Shown here one piece after another: positions 26,580 through 34,731 of a DNA stretch of 48,720 bases. Below the pieces are notes generated by a model that made no database searches, was not told where the DNA came from, and worked only from the letters and a program-made list of their open reading frames with translations. Where the stretch lies: positions 1 to 48,720 of the forward strand of contig JALOSG010000001.1 in the NCBI GenBank assembly GCA_025458665.1, written 5' to 3'. Numbering within the stretch: the stretch's first letter is position 1; each line of letters starts with the position of its first letter. A program made the translations under genes and the position numbers. Source of the DNA: Serpentinimonas sp. (lineage in GTDB: Bacteria > Pseudomonadota > Gammaproteobacteria > Burkholderiales > Burkholderiaceae_C).

Positions 26580-27866
26580 ATGAAACGCCGTCAATTCGTA
26601 CAGACGCTCGCCGCTGGTTCGGCTGTGGGTTCGCTGGGTGTGCTGGGTGGCTGCGCCTCCACCGGCGGTGCCAACGCACCGCACGTGGTGGTCATCGGCG
26701 GGGGCTACGCCGGCACCACTGCCGCCAAGTACACGCGCATGTTCTCGGAAGGCAAGGTACGTGTCACGCTGATCGAGCCGAACCCGATGTTCATCTCCTG
26801 CCCCATCTCCAACCTGGTGGTGGGTGGCGTGAAGAACATCGACTACATCACCAACTCCTACGAGGGGCTGCAGAAGAACCACGGCGTGAAGCTGGTGAAG
26901 GACATGGTCACCAGCATCGACCCCGACAAGCGCATGGTGAAGCTGGCCAGCGGTGGTGAGATGTCTTACGACCGCCTGATCGTGTCCCCCGGCATCGACT
27001 TCATGTGGGACACCCTGCCCGGCATGAACAAGGAAGGCGCCAAGGACAAAGTGCTGCACGCCTGGAAGGCCGGCGCGCAGACCGTGGGCCTGCGCCGCCA
27101 GCTGGAAGCCATTCCGGACGGTGGCACGTTTGCCATGACCATTCCGCTGGCCCCGTACCGCTGCCCGCCCGGCCCCTACGAACGTGCCTGCATGGTGGCA
27201 CACACCTTCAAGAAGGCTGGCAAGAACAACGCCAAGGTCGTGATTTTCGACGCCAACGACGACATCCAGTCCAAGAAGGGGCTGTTCATGAAGGCGTGGA
27301 ACGACCACTACAAGGGCATGATCGACTACCGCCCCAAGCACCGCCTGGTGGACGTGGATGCCGCCACCAACACCCTGAAGTTCGATTTCAACGACGACTT
27401 CAAGGCCACCGTGGCCAACGTGATTCCCACCATGCGCGCTGGCGACATTGCCGTGAAAACGGGCCTGGCCACGGCCAACGCCCGCTGGTGCGAGGTGGAC
27501 TTCCTGACCTTTGAGTCGAAGGCGGCCAAGAACATCCACGTGCTGGGCGATGCCATCCAGATTGCACCGGCCATGCCCAAGTCGGGCCACATGGCCAACC
27601 AGCACGGCAAGACCTGCGCGGCCGCGGTGGTGTCCCTGCTCATGGGCAAGGAGCCGCCGCAACTGCCGCTGTATGCCAACACCTGCTACAGCTTCGTGAC
27701 CGACAAGGAAGTGGTGCACGTGGCCAGCGTGCACCGCTACGACGCCGAGAAGAAGACCATGCTGACCGTACCGGGCTCGGGCGGTGTGTCGGCAGCGGCC
27801 AGCGAGCTCGAAGGCGCTTACGCGCTGGGCTGGGCGCAGAACATCTGGGCCGACATGCTGGTTTGA
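26580..27866 (+). CDS. fccB: Flavoprotein subunit of flavocytochrome c sulfide dehydrogenase
   Basis: FAD enzyme that oxidises sulfide to sulfur or polysulfide in the periplasm and passes electrons to FccA. The length is 428 residues. A twin-arginine signal (KRRQFVQT) shows Tat export. The FAD-binding motif VVIGGGYAGTTAAKY is at about 39-53. The redox-active cysteines appear in FISCPISN and NTCYS, and the segment PYRCPPGPYERACM is conserved. A ribosome site AAGGAGAC precedes the start. The related SoxF has the same fold, but no sox genes are in the window. Confidence 0.92.
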   Translation: MKRRQFVQTLAAGSAVGSLGVLGGCASTGGANAPHVVVIGGGYAGTTAAKYTRMFSEGKVRVTLIEPNPMFISCPISNLVVGGVKNIDYITNSYEGLQKNHGVKLVKDMVTSIDPDKRMVKLASGGEMSYDRLIVSPGIDFMWDTLPGMNKEGAKDKVLHAWKAGAQTVGLRRQLEAIPDGGTFAMTIPLAPYRCPPGPYERACMVAHTFKKAGKNNAKVVIFDANDDIQSKKGLFMKAWNDHYKGMIDYRPKHRLVDVDAATNTLKFDFNDDFKATVANVIPTMRAGDIAVKTGLATANARWCEVDFLTFESKAAKNIHVLGDAIQIAPAMPKSGHMANQHGKTCAAAVVSLLMGKEPPQLPLYANTCYSFVTDKEVVHVASVHRYDAEKKTMLTVPGSGGVSAAASELEGAYALGWAQNIWADMLV

Positions 27867-27885
27867 CCGGCTGCAGCCTCCCTCA

Positions 27886-27916
27886 CGAAAAACGGGTGCA
27901 CTGCACCCGTTTTTTC
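27886..27916. terminator. Bidirectional intrinsic terminator between fccB and the DUF3422 gene
   Basis: AAAAACGGGTG and CACCCGTTTTTT form a strong hairpin with an A-tract on one side and a T-tract on the other. It can stop transcription from fccAB (plus) and from the Calvin operon ending at 27955 (minus). Confidence 0.9.
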
Positions 27917-27954
27917 ATGAGCGCTGTGCGCCACGTGCCGGTAGCTGCCCCGGC

Positions 27955-29292
27955 CTACTTTTCACTCTTGATGCGGTTGTGTATGCGCCGTGTCACCAGC
28001 CACACCCCCAGCAGCACCACCGGCACCGAAAGGCCAGCCGCCAGTTCGGGCTTGATGGGGAAACCCGCTTCCTGCAGCGCCTTGGTGGCATACAGCAGCA
28101 GCATCACCACGTAGTAGGAAATGGCAGCAATGGACAGGCCTTCCACCGTGCTCTGCAGGCGCAGCTGCAGTTCCTGTCCGCGGGTGAGCTTTTCCAGCAG
28201 CTGCTGGTTCTGCCCTTCCGTGGCAATGTCCACCCGGGTACGCAGCAGGGCGCTGGTGCGCGACACCCGTTCGGACAACGAAGACAGGCGCTGCGCCGTG
28301 GAAGCCACGGTGGCCATGGCTGGCGAGAGCCGGCGCTGCATGAATTCCCCAATGGTCTGGGTGCCAGGAATGGGGCGCTCGCGCAGCTCGGTGATGCGCT
28401 GTGCCACCAGGGTGTCGTAGGCGCGCGTGGCAGAGAAACGGTACACGTGCTGCGCGGTGGCGCGCTCCACGCGGGCGGCCAGGGCCACCAGGGTGTCCAG
28501 CATGTCCTGGTCGGACGAGGACTTGTTCTCCAGCGCGGCCGTGATGCTGGCCAGATGTTGCTCGGCATCGCCCAGTTCGGGGGACAGGTCCTTGGCCACG
28601 GGCAGGCCGCGCAGGGCCATCATGCGGTAGGTTTCCAGCTCCAGAAGGCGCTGCGAGATACGGCCAGCGCGGGTCTCGGTGGTGTCGGGCGGGGCAATGA
28701 CCAGCATGCGCTCGAAGCCGCTGTCGCGCAGCACAAAGTCTGTCACCACCATGGAGTGCGCGTTGTTGCCCATGAGGGAGGCCACCACCTGGTGGTCGGC
28801 AAACCACGCGCGGGCCTCGGCCAGGCGGGCCGCCGGCTCGGCGGTGTCTCCGTGCACCATGGCCAGCTTGATGGCGGCAAAGGTGCGCCCGGGTACGGCA
28901 GCCAACCAGTCCTGCGAAATCACCAGCTGCGATAGCAGCTCCGGGTCGCTGGAGCCCAGCACGGCGTTGTCGGGCAGGGGTTGCACCAGCGAGTAGCGGG
29001 TGAACTCGGTGTGTCGCTCCCACTTGAGCGTGTAGCCCGGGAAGCGCAGGCGCGCAAAGTTGCCCTGCATCTGCTCCAGCGTGAGTGTATCTAGCTGGTC
29101 GGGCAGGCGCTGCAGGTGCTCGAACTCCTGCTGGCGCGACACCCCTTCGTTGAACACCGCCAGGTACACCACCAGCGCCGGCAAGCGGATGCGTGCTGAG
29201 GGCCGGGCGTGCACCTCGTTGTGCAACAGCAGGCGCTGGCCGTCATCGGGCGGGAGTTTGCGCTCGGCGGCGCCGGAAAGGGGCGTAGTCAT
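27955..29292 (-). CDS. DUF3422 family membrane protein, last gene of a Calvin-cycle operon
   Basis: 445 residues of unknown function. Early LLLHNEVHARPSARI and the WERHTEFTRYSL segment mark the family. A helical, possibly coiled-coil middle (about 255-370) precedes two C-terminal membrane helices (about 372-395 and 413-437). This gives a large cytosolic domain anchored at its end. ATG 29292 overlaps the gph stop as ATGA, so it is translated with carbon-fixation genes. The family is common in proteobacteria, and a role in autotrophy is only an inference from position. Confidence 0.85.
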   Translation of the reverse strand: MTTPLSGAAERKLPPDDGQRLLLHNEVHARPSARIRLPALVVYLAVFNEGVSRQQEFEHLQRLPDQLDTLTLEQMQGNFARLRFPGYTLKWERHTEFTRYSLVQPLPDNAVLGSSDPELLSQLVISQDWLAAVPGRTFAAIKLAMVHGDTAEPAARLAEARAWFADHQVVASLMGNNAHSMVVTDFVLRDSGFERMLVIAPPDTTETRAGRISQRLLELETYRMMALRGLPVAKDLSPELGDAEQHLASITAALENKSSSDQDMLDTLVALAARVERATAQHVYRFSATRAYDTLVAQRITELRERPIPGTQTIGEFMQRRLSPAMATVASTAQRLSSLSERVSRTSALLRTRVDIATEGQNQQLLEKLTRGQELQLRLQSTVEGLSIAAISYYVVMLLLYATKALQEAGFPIKPELAAGLSVPVVLLGVWLVTRRIHNRIKSEK

Positions 29293-29999
29293 GGCGCCAT
29301 TGTCCTGCAAGCGGCGGCGCGCAAGACAGAAAAATCGGCCACCACGCGGTCGGGCTGGCAGGCCTCTATGGGCTCGCCCATGTTGTAGCCGTAGGGCAGC
29401 GCCCACACCGCCACGCCGCCGTTGCGCGCAGTGGCCACGTCGATGGACGAATCGCCCACGAACAGCGCGCGTTCGGGCGCTACCCCAAAGCGCTGCAGGC
29501 AGTCGTGAATGGCCGCCGGGTTGGGTTTTTTCACGGGCAGCGTATCGCCGCTGATGATGCGGTCGAACAGCGGCGCCATGCCGTGTGCGTCCAGCACGGT
29601 CTGGGTATAGCGGTCTTCCTTGTTGGTCACCACCGCCAGTTTCACGCCTTGCGCACGCAGGGCTTGCAGCGTGTCGCGCACATGCGGGTACAGGCGGCTG
29701 CGCGTGCCACAGCGGCGCTGGTAGTGCGCTCCAAACTCCGCTTCCACCGTGGGAAAGGTGCTCGCGTTGCGCACATCCTCGTGGCTGGAACCGGTGCGGT
29801 GGGCCAGCGCCTGTATCAGGAGTTCGCGCGTGCCGTGGCCTATCCAGCGGTCCACCCGCTCCTGTTCCACCGGCTCCAGGCCAAAGCGGGTGAGTGTGTC
29901 GTTCACCGCATCGGCAATTTCGGGGGCGGTTTCTATCAGGGTGCCGTCCAGATCGAACATGATGAGGTCGAACGGCCCCGGCTGCGTTGCCGTGCTCAT
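29289..29999 (-). CDS. gph: Phosphoglycolate phosphatase
   Basis: HAD-family phosphatase that removes 2-phosphoglycolate, the product of RuBisCO's oxygenase reaction. It has 236 residues. Motif I is FDLDGTLIETAPEI, motif II is VVTNKE, motif III is the Lys in PVKKPNP, and motif IV is GDSSIDVATARNGG. In autotrophs it is often called cbbZ. The ATG overlaps the phosphoribulokinase stop, and its stop overlaps the DUF3422 start. This position in a cbb operon supports the photorespiratory role. Confidence 0.94.
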   Translation of the reverse strand: MSTATQPGPFDLIMFDLDGTLIETAPEIADAVNDTLTRFGLEPVEQERVDRWIGHGTRELLIQALAHRTGSSHEDVRNASTFPTVEAEFGAHYQRRCGTRSRLYPHVRDTLQALRAQGVKLAVVTNKEDRYTQTVLDAHGMAPLFDRIISGDTLPVKKPNPAAIHDCLQRFGVAPERALFVGDSSIDVATARNGGVAVWALPYGYNMGEPIEACQPDRVVADFSVLRAAACRTMAP

Positions 30000-30880
30000 G
30001 CCCACCCCAGCGCGCGCTTGCGCCGCTCCATCATGCGCCAGATGAAGGGCGTGAAGATGAGTTGCATGGCCAGTTCCATCTTGCCGCCGGGCACCACGAT
30101 GGTGTTGGCGCGGCTCATCCAGGACCCGTTGATCATGTTGAGCAGGTACTGAAAATCGATGCCTTTGGGCTTGGCAAAGCGGATGACGACCATGCTCTCG
30201 TCGGCCGTGGGCACATCGCGGGCAATGAAGGGGTTGGAGGTATCCACCACCGGCACACGCTGGAAGTTCACGTGCGTATGCTCGAACTGCGGGCAGATGT
30301 AGTTCACATAGTCGGGCATGCGGCGCAGGATGGTGTCGGTCACGGCGTCGGCGCTGTAGCCACGCATGTTCTTGTCGCGCCACAGCTTCTGTATCCACTC
30401 CAGGTTGATGACGGGCACCACGCCCACCAGCAGGTCGGGGTACTGCGCCACATTGCATTCGGCGGTTTTCACGGCACCATGCAGCCCTTCGTAGAAGAGC
30501 ATGTCGGTCTCGGCGGGCAATGGCTCCCAGGGCGTGAAGGTGCCCGGTTCCTGCTGGTAGGGGGCGGCTTCCTCGGCGTTGTGCAGGTACTTGCGGCTCT
30601 TGCCCTGCCCGGTCTTGGAGTAGGTGCGGAACAAGGTCTCGATCTCGTCGAAGAGGTTGGAACTGGCCCCGAAGTGGCTGAAGTTCATGTTGCCCTCGGC
30701 CTCGGCCTCAGCGGCCTTCTGCTTCATCTCCTTGCGGTCGTAGCGGTGGTAGCTGTCCCCTTCCACAATGGCGGCGCGCACCCCTTCGCGGCGGAAAATG
30801 TTGGAGAAGGTGCGTGTGACGGTGGAGGTACCCGCGCCCGATGAACCGGTGATGGCGATGATGGGGTGGCGTTCGGACAT
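29996..30880 (-). CDS. cbbP: Phosphoribulokinase
   Basis: Makes ribulose-1,5-bisphosphate, the RuBisCO substrate. The length is 294 residues, the bacterial (class I) size. The P-loop is GSSGAGTST at about 12-20. VEGDSYHRYDRKEM and LFYEGLHGAV are diagnostic, and DTSNPFIARDVP lies in the C-terminal part. A GGAG ribosome site precedes ATG 30880. It follows fbp by 20 bases. Confidence 0.97.
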   Translation of the reverse strand: MSERHPIIAITGSSGAGTSTVTRTFSNIFRREGVRAAIVEGDSYHRYDRKEMKQKAAEAEAEGNMNFSHFGASSNLFDEIETLFRTYSKTGQGKSRKYLHNAEEAAPYQQEPGTFTPWEPLPAETDMLFYEGLHGAVKTAECNVAQYPDLLVGVVPVINLEWIQKLWRDKNMRGYSADAVTDTILRRMPDYVNYICPQFEHTHVNFQRVPVVDTSNPFIARDVPTADESMVVIRFAKPKGIDFQYLLNMINGSWMSRANTIVVPGGKMELAMQLIFTPFIWRMMERRKRALGWA

Positions 30881-30900
30881 GAAGTCTCCAGAGCAAAGGG

Positions 30901-32016
30901 TCAGTCGCGGAACAGGCTGCGTTCGGCAAACAGGGGGTTGTTGTCGAGGTAAGCCGATGGCTCCTGGTGGTATCGCTCTATGCGCTCCACCTCGTTGCGC
31001 GAGCCGAAGATGAACGGAATGCGCTGGTGCAATTCCTTGGGCCGCACGGCCAGCACCGGCGCATGCCCGGTGCTGGCGCGGCCGCCGGCCTGTTCCATGA
31101 TCATGGCAATGGGGTTGGCCTCGTACAGCAGGCGCAGCCGGCCCGGTTTGCCTGGGTCCTTGGTGTCGCGCGGGTACATGAACACCCCGCCCCGCATGAG
31201 GATGCGGTGCGCCTCGGCCACCATGGAAGCGATCCAGCGCATGTTGAAATCTTTGCCGCGCACGCCAGTGCGTCCGGCCAGGCACTCGTCCACGTAGCGC
31301 TTCACGGGCGCTTCCCAAAAGCGGGAGTTGGACGCATTGATGGCGAATTCCTGCGTATCGGCCGGCACCCGAATGTTGTGGTGCGTGAGCTTGAACTCAC
31401 CCAGGTTGGGGTCGAGCGTGAATCCGTGCACCCCCGTACCCACGGTAAGCACCAGCATGGTGGTGGGTCCATAGAGCGCGTAGCCCGCCGCCATTTGCTG
31501 GGCGCCGGGTTGCAAGAAATCTTCCCGGGTGATCTCGCGTCCGCTGTCTATGGTGTCCTGCGGGGCACGCAAGATGGAGAAGATGCTGCCCACCGACACG
31601 TTCACATCGATATTGCTGGAACCATCGAGCGGATCGAACACCAGCAGGTACTTGCCACGCGGGTACTGCGGGGGAATGGGGTAAGGCTCCTCCATTTCCT
31701 CCGAGGCCATGCCCGCCAAGTGCCCGCCCCACTCGTTGGCCCGGATGAACATCTCGTTGCTGACGACGTCGAGTTTCTTCTGCTCCTCGCCCTGCACATT
31801 GATGCTGGCAGCGCCGCTCTCCTCGCCCGCGGCGGTACGCGCCACGTAGTTGCCCAGCATGTCACCGAGCGCGCCAAAGGCTACCGAGCGTGCAATGGCC
31901 TTGCAGGCCAGCGCCACATCGAGCACCAGGGCGTTGAAGTCGCCACTGGCCGAGGGAAAACGGCGCCGCTCTTCGATCAGAAACTGCGTGAGTGTGGAGC
32001 GTTGCGACAGGGGCAT
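30901..32016 (-). CDS. fbp: Fructose-1,6-bisphosphatase class I
   Basis: Hydrolyses fructose-1,6-bisphosphate in the Calvin cycle and gluconeogenesis. The length is 371 residues. The metal site FDPLDGSSNIDVNVSVGSIFSI and the YPRDTKDPGKPGRLRLLYEANP segment with EQAGGRAS are classic. It lies between cbbY and cbbP, 65 bases downstream of cbbY. A second, housekeeping fbp may exist elsewhere in the genome. Confidence 0.97.
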   Translation of the reverse strand: MPLSQRSTLTQFLIEERRRFPSASGDFNALVLDVALACKAIARSVAFGALGDMLGNYVARTAAGEESGAASINVQGEEQKKLDVVSNEMFIRANEWGGHLAGMASEEMEEPYPIPPQYPRGKYLLVFDPLDGSSNIDVNVSVGSIFSILRAPQDTIDSGREITREDFLQPGAQQMAAGYALYGPTTMLVLTVGTGVHGFTLDPNLGEFKLTHHNIRVPADTQEFAINASNSRFWEAPVKRYVDECLAGRTGVRGKDFNMRWIASMVAEAHRILMRGGVFMYPRDTKDPGKPGRLRLLYEANPIAMIMEQAGGRASTGHAPVLAVRPKELHQRIPFIFGSRNEVERIERYHQEPSAYLDNNPLFAERSLFRD

Positions 32017-32081
32017 GGCGTACTTTGTGGAATGGCGGATTCTTGGGAATGGTGGGTGGTGCTACGGGGAGAACTCCGTGG

Positions 32082-32792
32082 TCAGCCCTGGTCCAGCCAC
32101 TGGGCCAGCTCCGGCAGCGTGAGCAGTTCCAGATTGGGCAGCACCCGCAGTGCGCCGGCAAAGTTGTGGTGCGCGGTAAAGCTGTTGGGCGTGATGACAG
32201 TGGCCAACCCAGCACCCCGCGCCGACTTCAATCCGTTGGCCGAATCCTCGAAGGCCACGCAATCGCGCGCGGGCAGGCCCAGCCGCGCCAGCGTTTGCAG
32301 GTACACCTGGGGGTGTGGCTTCTTGTTCGGCGCGGTGGACGCATCTTCCACCACCGCAAAGTAACTGGCCCAGTCCGGGCCTATGGCGGTTCGCAGCAAC
32401 GCTGCAATATTCACCGGCGAGGTGGTGGTGGCAATCGCCATCTTCACGGAAGCATTCGCTGCGGCCTGAATGAGCCGCAGCACGCCAGGGCGCAGCGCCA
32501 CAGCGCCATCGAGCACTGCCTGTTCGTAGGCCGCGGTCTTGATGGCATGCAGGTGGTCGATGGTGGCCCGCAGCGCGGTGCCACCAATGTCGGTGATGTC
32601 GCCATTCACCTCCCGCCAGTAGTGCGCAATCCGCTCCTTGCCACCGGAGACTTCGAGCAGCCGCGTGTAGGTGGGCACATCCCACACCCAGTCCATGCCT
32701 TCAACCGCAAACGCGTGATTGAAGGCCTGCAGGTGGACCATTTCGGTATCGGCCAGGGTGCCATCGACGTCGAAGATGAGAGCTGAAAGCAT
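32082..32792 (-). CDS. cbbY: HAD-family sugar-phosphate phosphatase CbbY
   Basis: 236 residues. CbbY of phototrophs dephosphorylates xylulose-1,5-bisphosphate, a tight inhibitor formed by RuBisCO misfire. Motif I is FDVDGTLADTE, motif II is ATTTSPVNI, the Lys motif is NKKPHP, and motif IV is FEDSANGLKSARGAG. It is the first gene of the minus-strand cbb operon and diverges from cbbR-1. Position and sequence agree, but HAD substrate specificity is not proven by motifs alone. Confidence 0.9.
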   Translation of the reverse strand: MLSALIFDVDGTLADTEMVHLQAFNHAFAVEGMDWVWDVPTYTRLLEVSGGKERIAHYWREVNGDITDIGGTALRATIDHLHAIKTAAYEQAVLDGAVALRPGVLRLIQAAANASVKMAIATTTSPVNIAALLRTAIGPDWASYFAVVEDASTAPNKKPHPQVYLQTLARLGLPARDCVAFEDSANGLKSARGAGLATVITPNSFTAHHNFAGALRVLPNLELLTLPELAQWLDQG

Positions 32793-32854
32793 GCGTGAAT
32801 CCTGAAAAAGGCCCGTCGGTGCTGTGTCGATGGCAGCGAAAACGGACCATTAGC

Positions 32855-32883
32855 ACTATAAGAATTACCTTAACTAAGGTAAA
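32855..32883 (-). promoter_or_regulatory. Predicted promoter of the cbbY-fbp-cbbP-gph operon
   Basis: On the minus strand TTTACC (32883-32878) and TATAGT (32860-32855) are separated by 17 bases. The start point would be near 32848, about 56 bases before the cbbY ATG. The perfect palindrome at 32865-32882 covers most of the -35 and the spacer. Confidence 0.55.
32865..32882. promoter_or_regulatory. Palindromic operator candidate (CbbR-type) between cbbY and cbbR-1
   Basis: TTACCTTAACTAAGGTAA is an exact eight-base inverted repeat with a two-base centre. LysR proteins bind such TTA/TAA palindromes. The left part (ATTACCTTAAC) recurs as ATTACCGTAAC upstream of cbbL. A second, looser repeat, TTAAT-N9-ATTAA, lies closer to cbbR-1. 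Confidence 0.65.
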
Positions 32884-32920
32884 TTCACGATTAATGCGGC
32901 ATCAATTAAGGACATTGTGA

Positions 32921-33853
32921 ATGAAAAATGCCACCTTCCGACAACTGCGGGTGTTCACCGAAGTGGCCAAACACCTGAGTTTTTCTCGCGCCGCCAAAGA
33001 ACTGCATTTGACGCCGCCTGCCGTGACCATGCAAGTGAAGGAACTGGAGGGCCACGTGGGGCTGCCCCTGTTCGAACGCAATGGCCGGCAGGTGGGACTG
33101 ACCACCGCCGGGGAGTACATGCTGGTGTACGCACGCAAGATGCTGGCCACCCTGAAGGATGCGGAGGACGCTGCGGCCCGATTACAGCGGCTGGAAATTG
33201 GCACGCTGACCATAGGCATGGTGAGCACGGCCAAGTACTTCCTGCCGCGCCTGCTGGCCGAGTTCAAGCACGAGCACGAGGGTGTGGAGATCAAGCTGGC
33301 GGTGGGCAACCGCGCCCAGCTGGTGAAGATGCTGCACGGCAATGAGGTGGACATTGCCATCATGGGCCGCCCGCCTACCGAACTGGCCACCCGCGCAGAG
33401 CCGTTCGCGGCCCACCCGCATGTGTTTGTGGCCCCCACCGACCACCCCCTGCTGCGCATAGGTCACCCCAATGTGGACGCACTGCGCCCCTATGGCTTCG
33501 TGCTGCGCGAACCGGGTTCGGGCACCCGTGCCGCCATGGAAACGTTTCTGGCCCCGTTCCGGCTGGAGCCGCGCGTGGTCATGGAGACCGCCAGCAACGA
33601 AACCATCAAGCAGGCGGTCATGGCGGGCATGGGCATCAGCTTTCTGTCGCTGCACACCATAGGGCTGGAGCTGGAACACCGCCTGATTGCGCGGCTGGAC
33701 GTGGAAGGCACGCCCGTGGTGCGGGCTTGGAATGTGGTGCACACTTTGTCTAAGCTGCTGTCGCCGGCGGCCGAGGCTTTCCGCTACTTCATGCTGGAGC
33801 GAGCCGAAAGCCACCTGGCCGCCAAGTTTGGCCGGCTGCTCGATCTGCCCTGA
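32921..33853 (+). CDS. cbbR: LysR-family regulator CbbR (copy 1)
   Basis: 310 residues. The N-terminal winged helix-turn-helix (about 5-65) contains LSFSRAAKELHLTPPAVTMQVKELE split by the turn. The effector domain has the CbbR-like GTLTIGMVSTAKYFLPRLL and GRPPTELATRAEPFA segments, and VLREPGSGTR is typical. It is transcribed away from the cbbY-fbp-cbbP-gph operon across 128 bases that hold the operator, the standard arrangement for autoregulated activation. CbbR senses metabolites such as RuBP, PEP or NADPH in other species. The ligand here is unknown. Confidence 0.93.
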   Translation: MKNATFRQLRVFTEVAKHLSFSRAAKELHLTPPAVTMQVKELEGHVGLPLFERNGRQVGLTTAGEYMLVYARKMLATLKDAEDAAARLQRLEIGTLTIGMVSTAKYFLPRLLAEFKHEHEGVEIKLAVGNRAQLVKMLHGNEVDIAIMGRPPTELATRAEPFAAHPHVFVAPTDHPLLRIGHPNVDALRPYGFVLREPGSGTRAAMETFLAPFRLEPRVVMETASNETIKQAVMAGMGISFLSLHTIGLELEHRLIARLDVEGTPVVRAWNVVHTLSKLLSPAAEAFRYFMLERAESHLAAKFGRLLDLP

Positions 33854-33902
33854 CGGCGCGGCAGAACCGGAACCACCCCAGCCAGTCCCGACCCCAACAC
33901 GC

Positions 33903-34682
33903 ATGCAACACCGCTACCCAGCTTCCCTGACTGCCCTTCAGGCCACTCTGCAGCGCCACCCGCTGCTGTGGGCTGTGTGTATGGCGCTGGCTGCGGTGCT
34001 GCTGCTCTCGGGCTGCACTGCGTGGCGCCTGACCCAGGCCGCCGAACTGACCCGCGAGAGCCAGCCACTGCAACACCGCCCCGCCAACGCCGTGCACCGC
34101 CTGCTGCTGGTGGGCGACAGCACCGGCGTGGGCACCGGCGCCAGTTCTCCGCAGGGCAGCGTGGCGGGCTACCTGGCACAGGACTTTCCCCGCCTCTGGA
34201 TAGACAACCGGGCCCGCGATGGCGCCCGCTTTGCCCAGGTGGAACAGCAACTGGCCAGCACCAGTGAACGCTTCGACGCCGTGCTGATCATGGCGGGTGG
34301 CAACGATGTGATCCGCGGCACCGATGCCCCGACCCTGCAAGCGCAGGTGGAGCGCTCCATTGCGCTGGCCAGGCGCAGGGCAGACCACGTGGTGCTGATG
34401 CCGGCCGGCAACGTAGGCAACGCACCGTTCTTCTTCGCGCCGCTCGCCGGCATCATGGAGCGCCGCTCCCGCACCTTGCACGAACAGCTGCGGGCCTTGG
34501 CGGCACGCGAAGGCGTGGTGTACGTAGACCTGTTCAAGGAGCGCGATGCCGACCCCTTCGTGGCCAACGCGGCACTCAACTCCCGCGACGGCCTGCACCC
34601 CAGCGACGCGGGCTACCGCGTGTGGTACGACCTGCTGCTGGCCCAGACCGACTGGGCTGAGCGCTGGAACCCGGCGCGCTGA
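33903..34682 (+). CDS. Secreted or lipid-anchored SGNH/GDSL hydrolase
   Basis: 259 residues. A hydrophobic N-terminal helix (about 21-39) ends in LLSGCTAW, a plausible lipobox or signal-peptidase region. Block I is LLLVGDSTGVGTGA with the nucleophilic Ser, block III is MAGGNDV, and block V is DGLHPSDAGY with the catalytic Asp and His. So the active site looks intact. The family includes esterases, lipases and acyl-carbohydrate deacetylases, and the substrate is unknown. It lies 49 bases after cbbR-1 on the same strand. Confidence 0.85.
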   Translation: MQHRYPASLTALQATLQRHPLLWAVCMALAAVLLLSGCTAWRLTQAAELTRESQPLQHRPANAVHRLLLVGDSTGVGTGASSPQGSVAGYLAQDFPRLWIDNRARDGARFAQVEQQLASTSERFDAVLIMAGGNDVIRGTDAPTLQAQVERSIALARRRADHVVLMPAGNVGNAPFFFAPLAGIMERRSRTLHEQLRALAAREGVVYVDLFKERDADPFVANAALNSRDGLHPSDAGYRVWYDLLLAQTDWAERWNPAR

Positions 34683-34731
34683 GTCTGTGCGGTAACCCGG
34701 TAGCGCACAGGATTTTGTGGCTTGCGGCACC

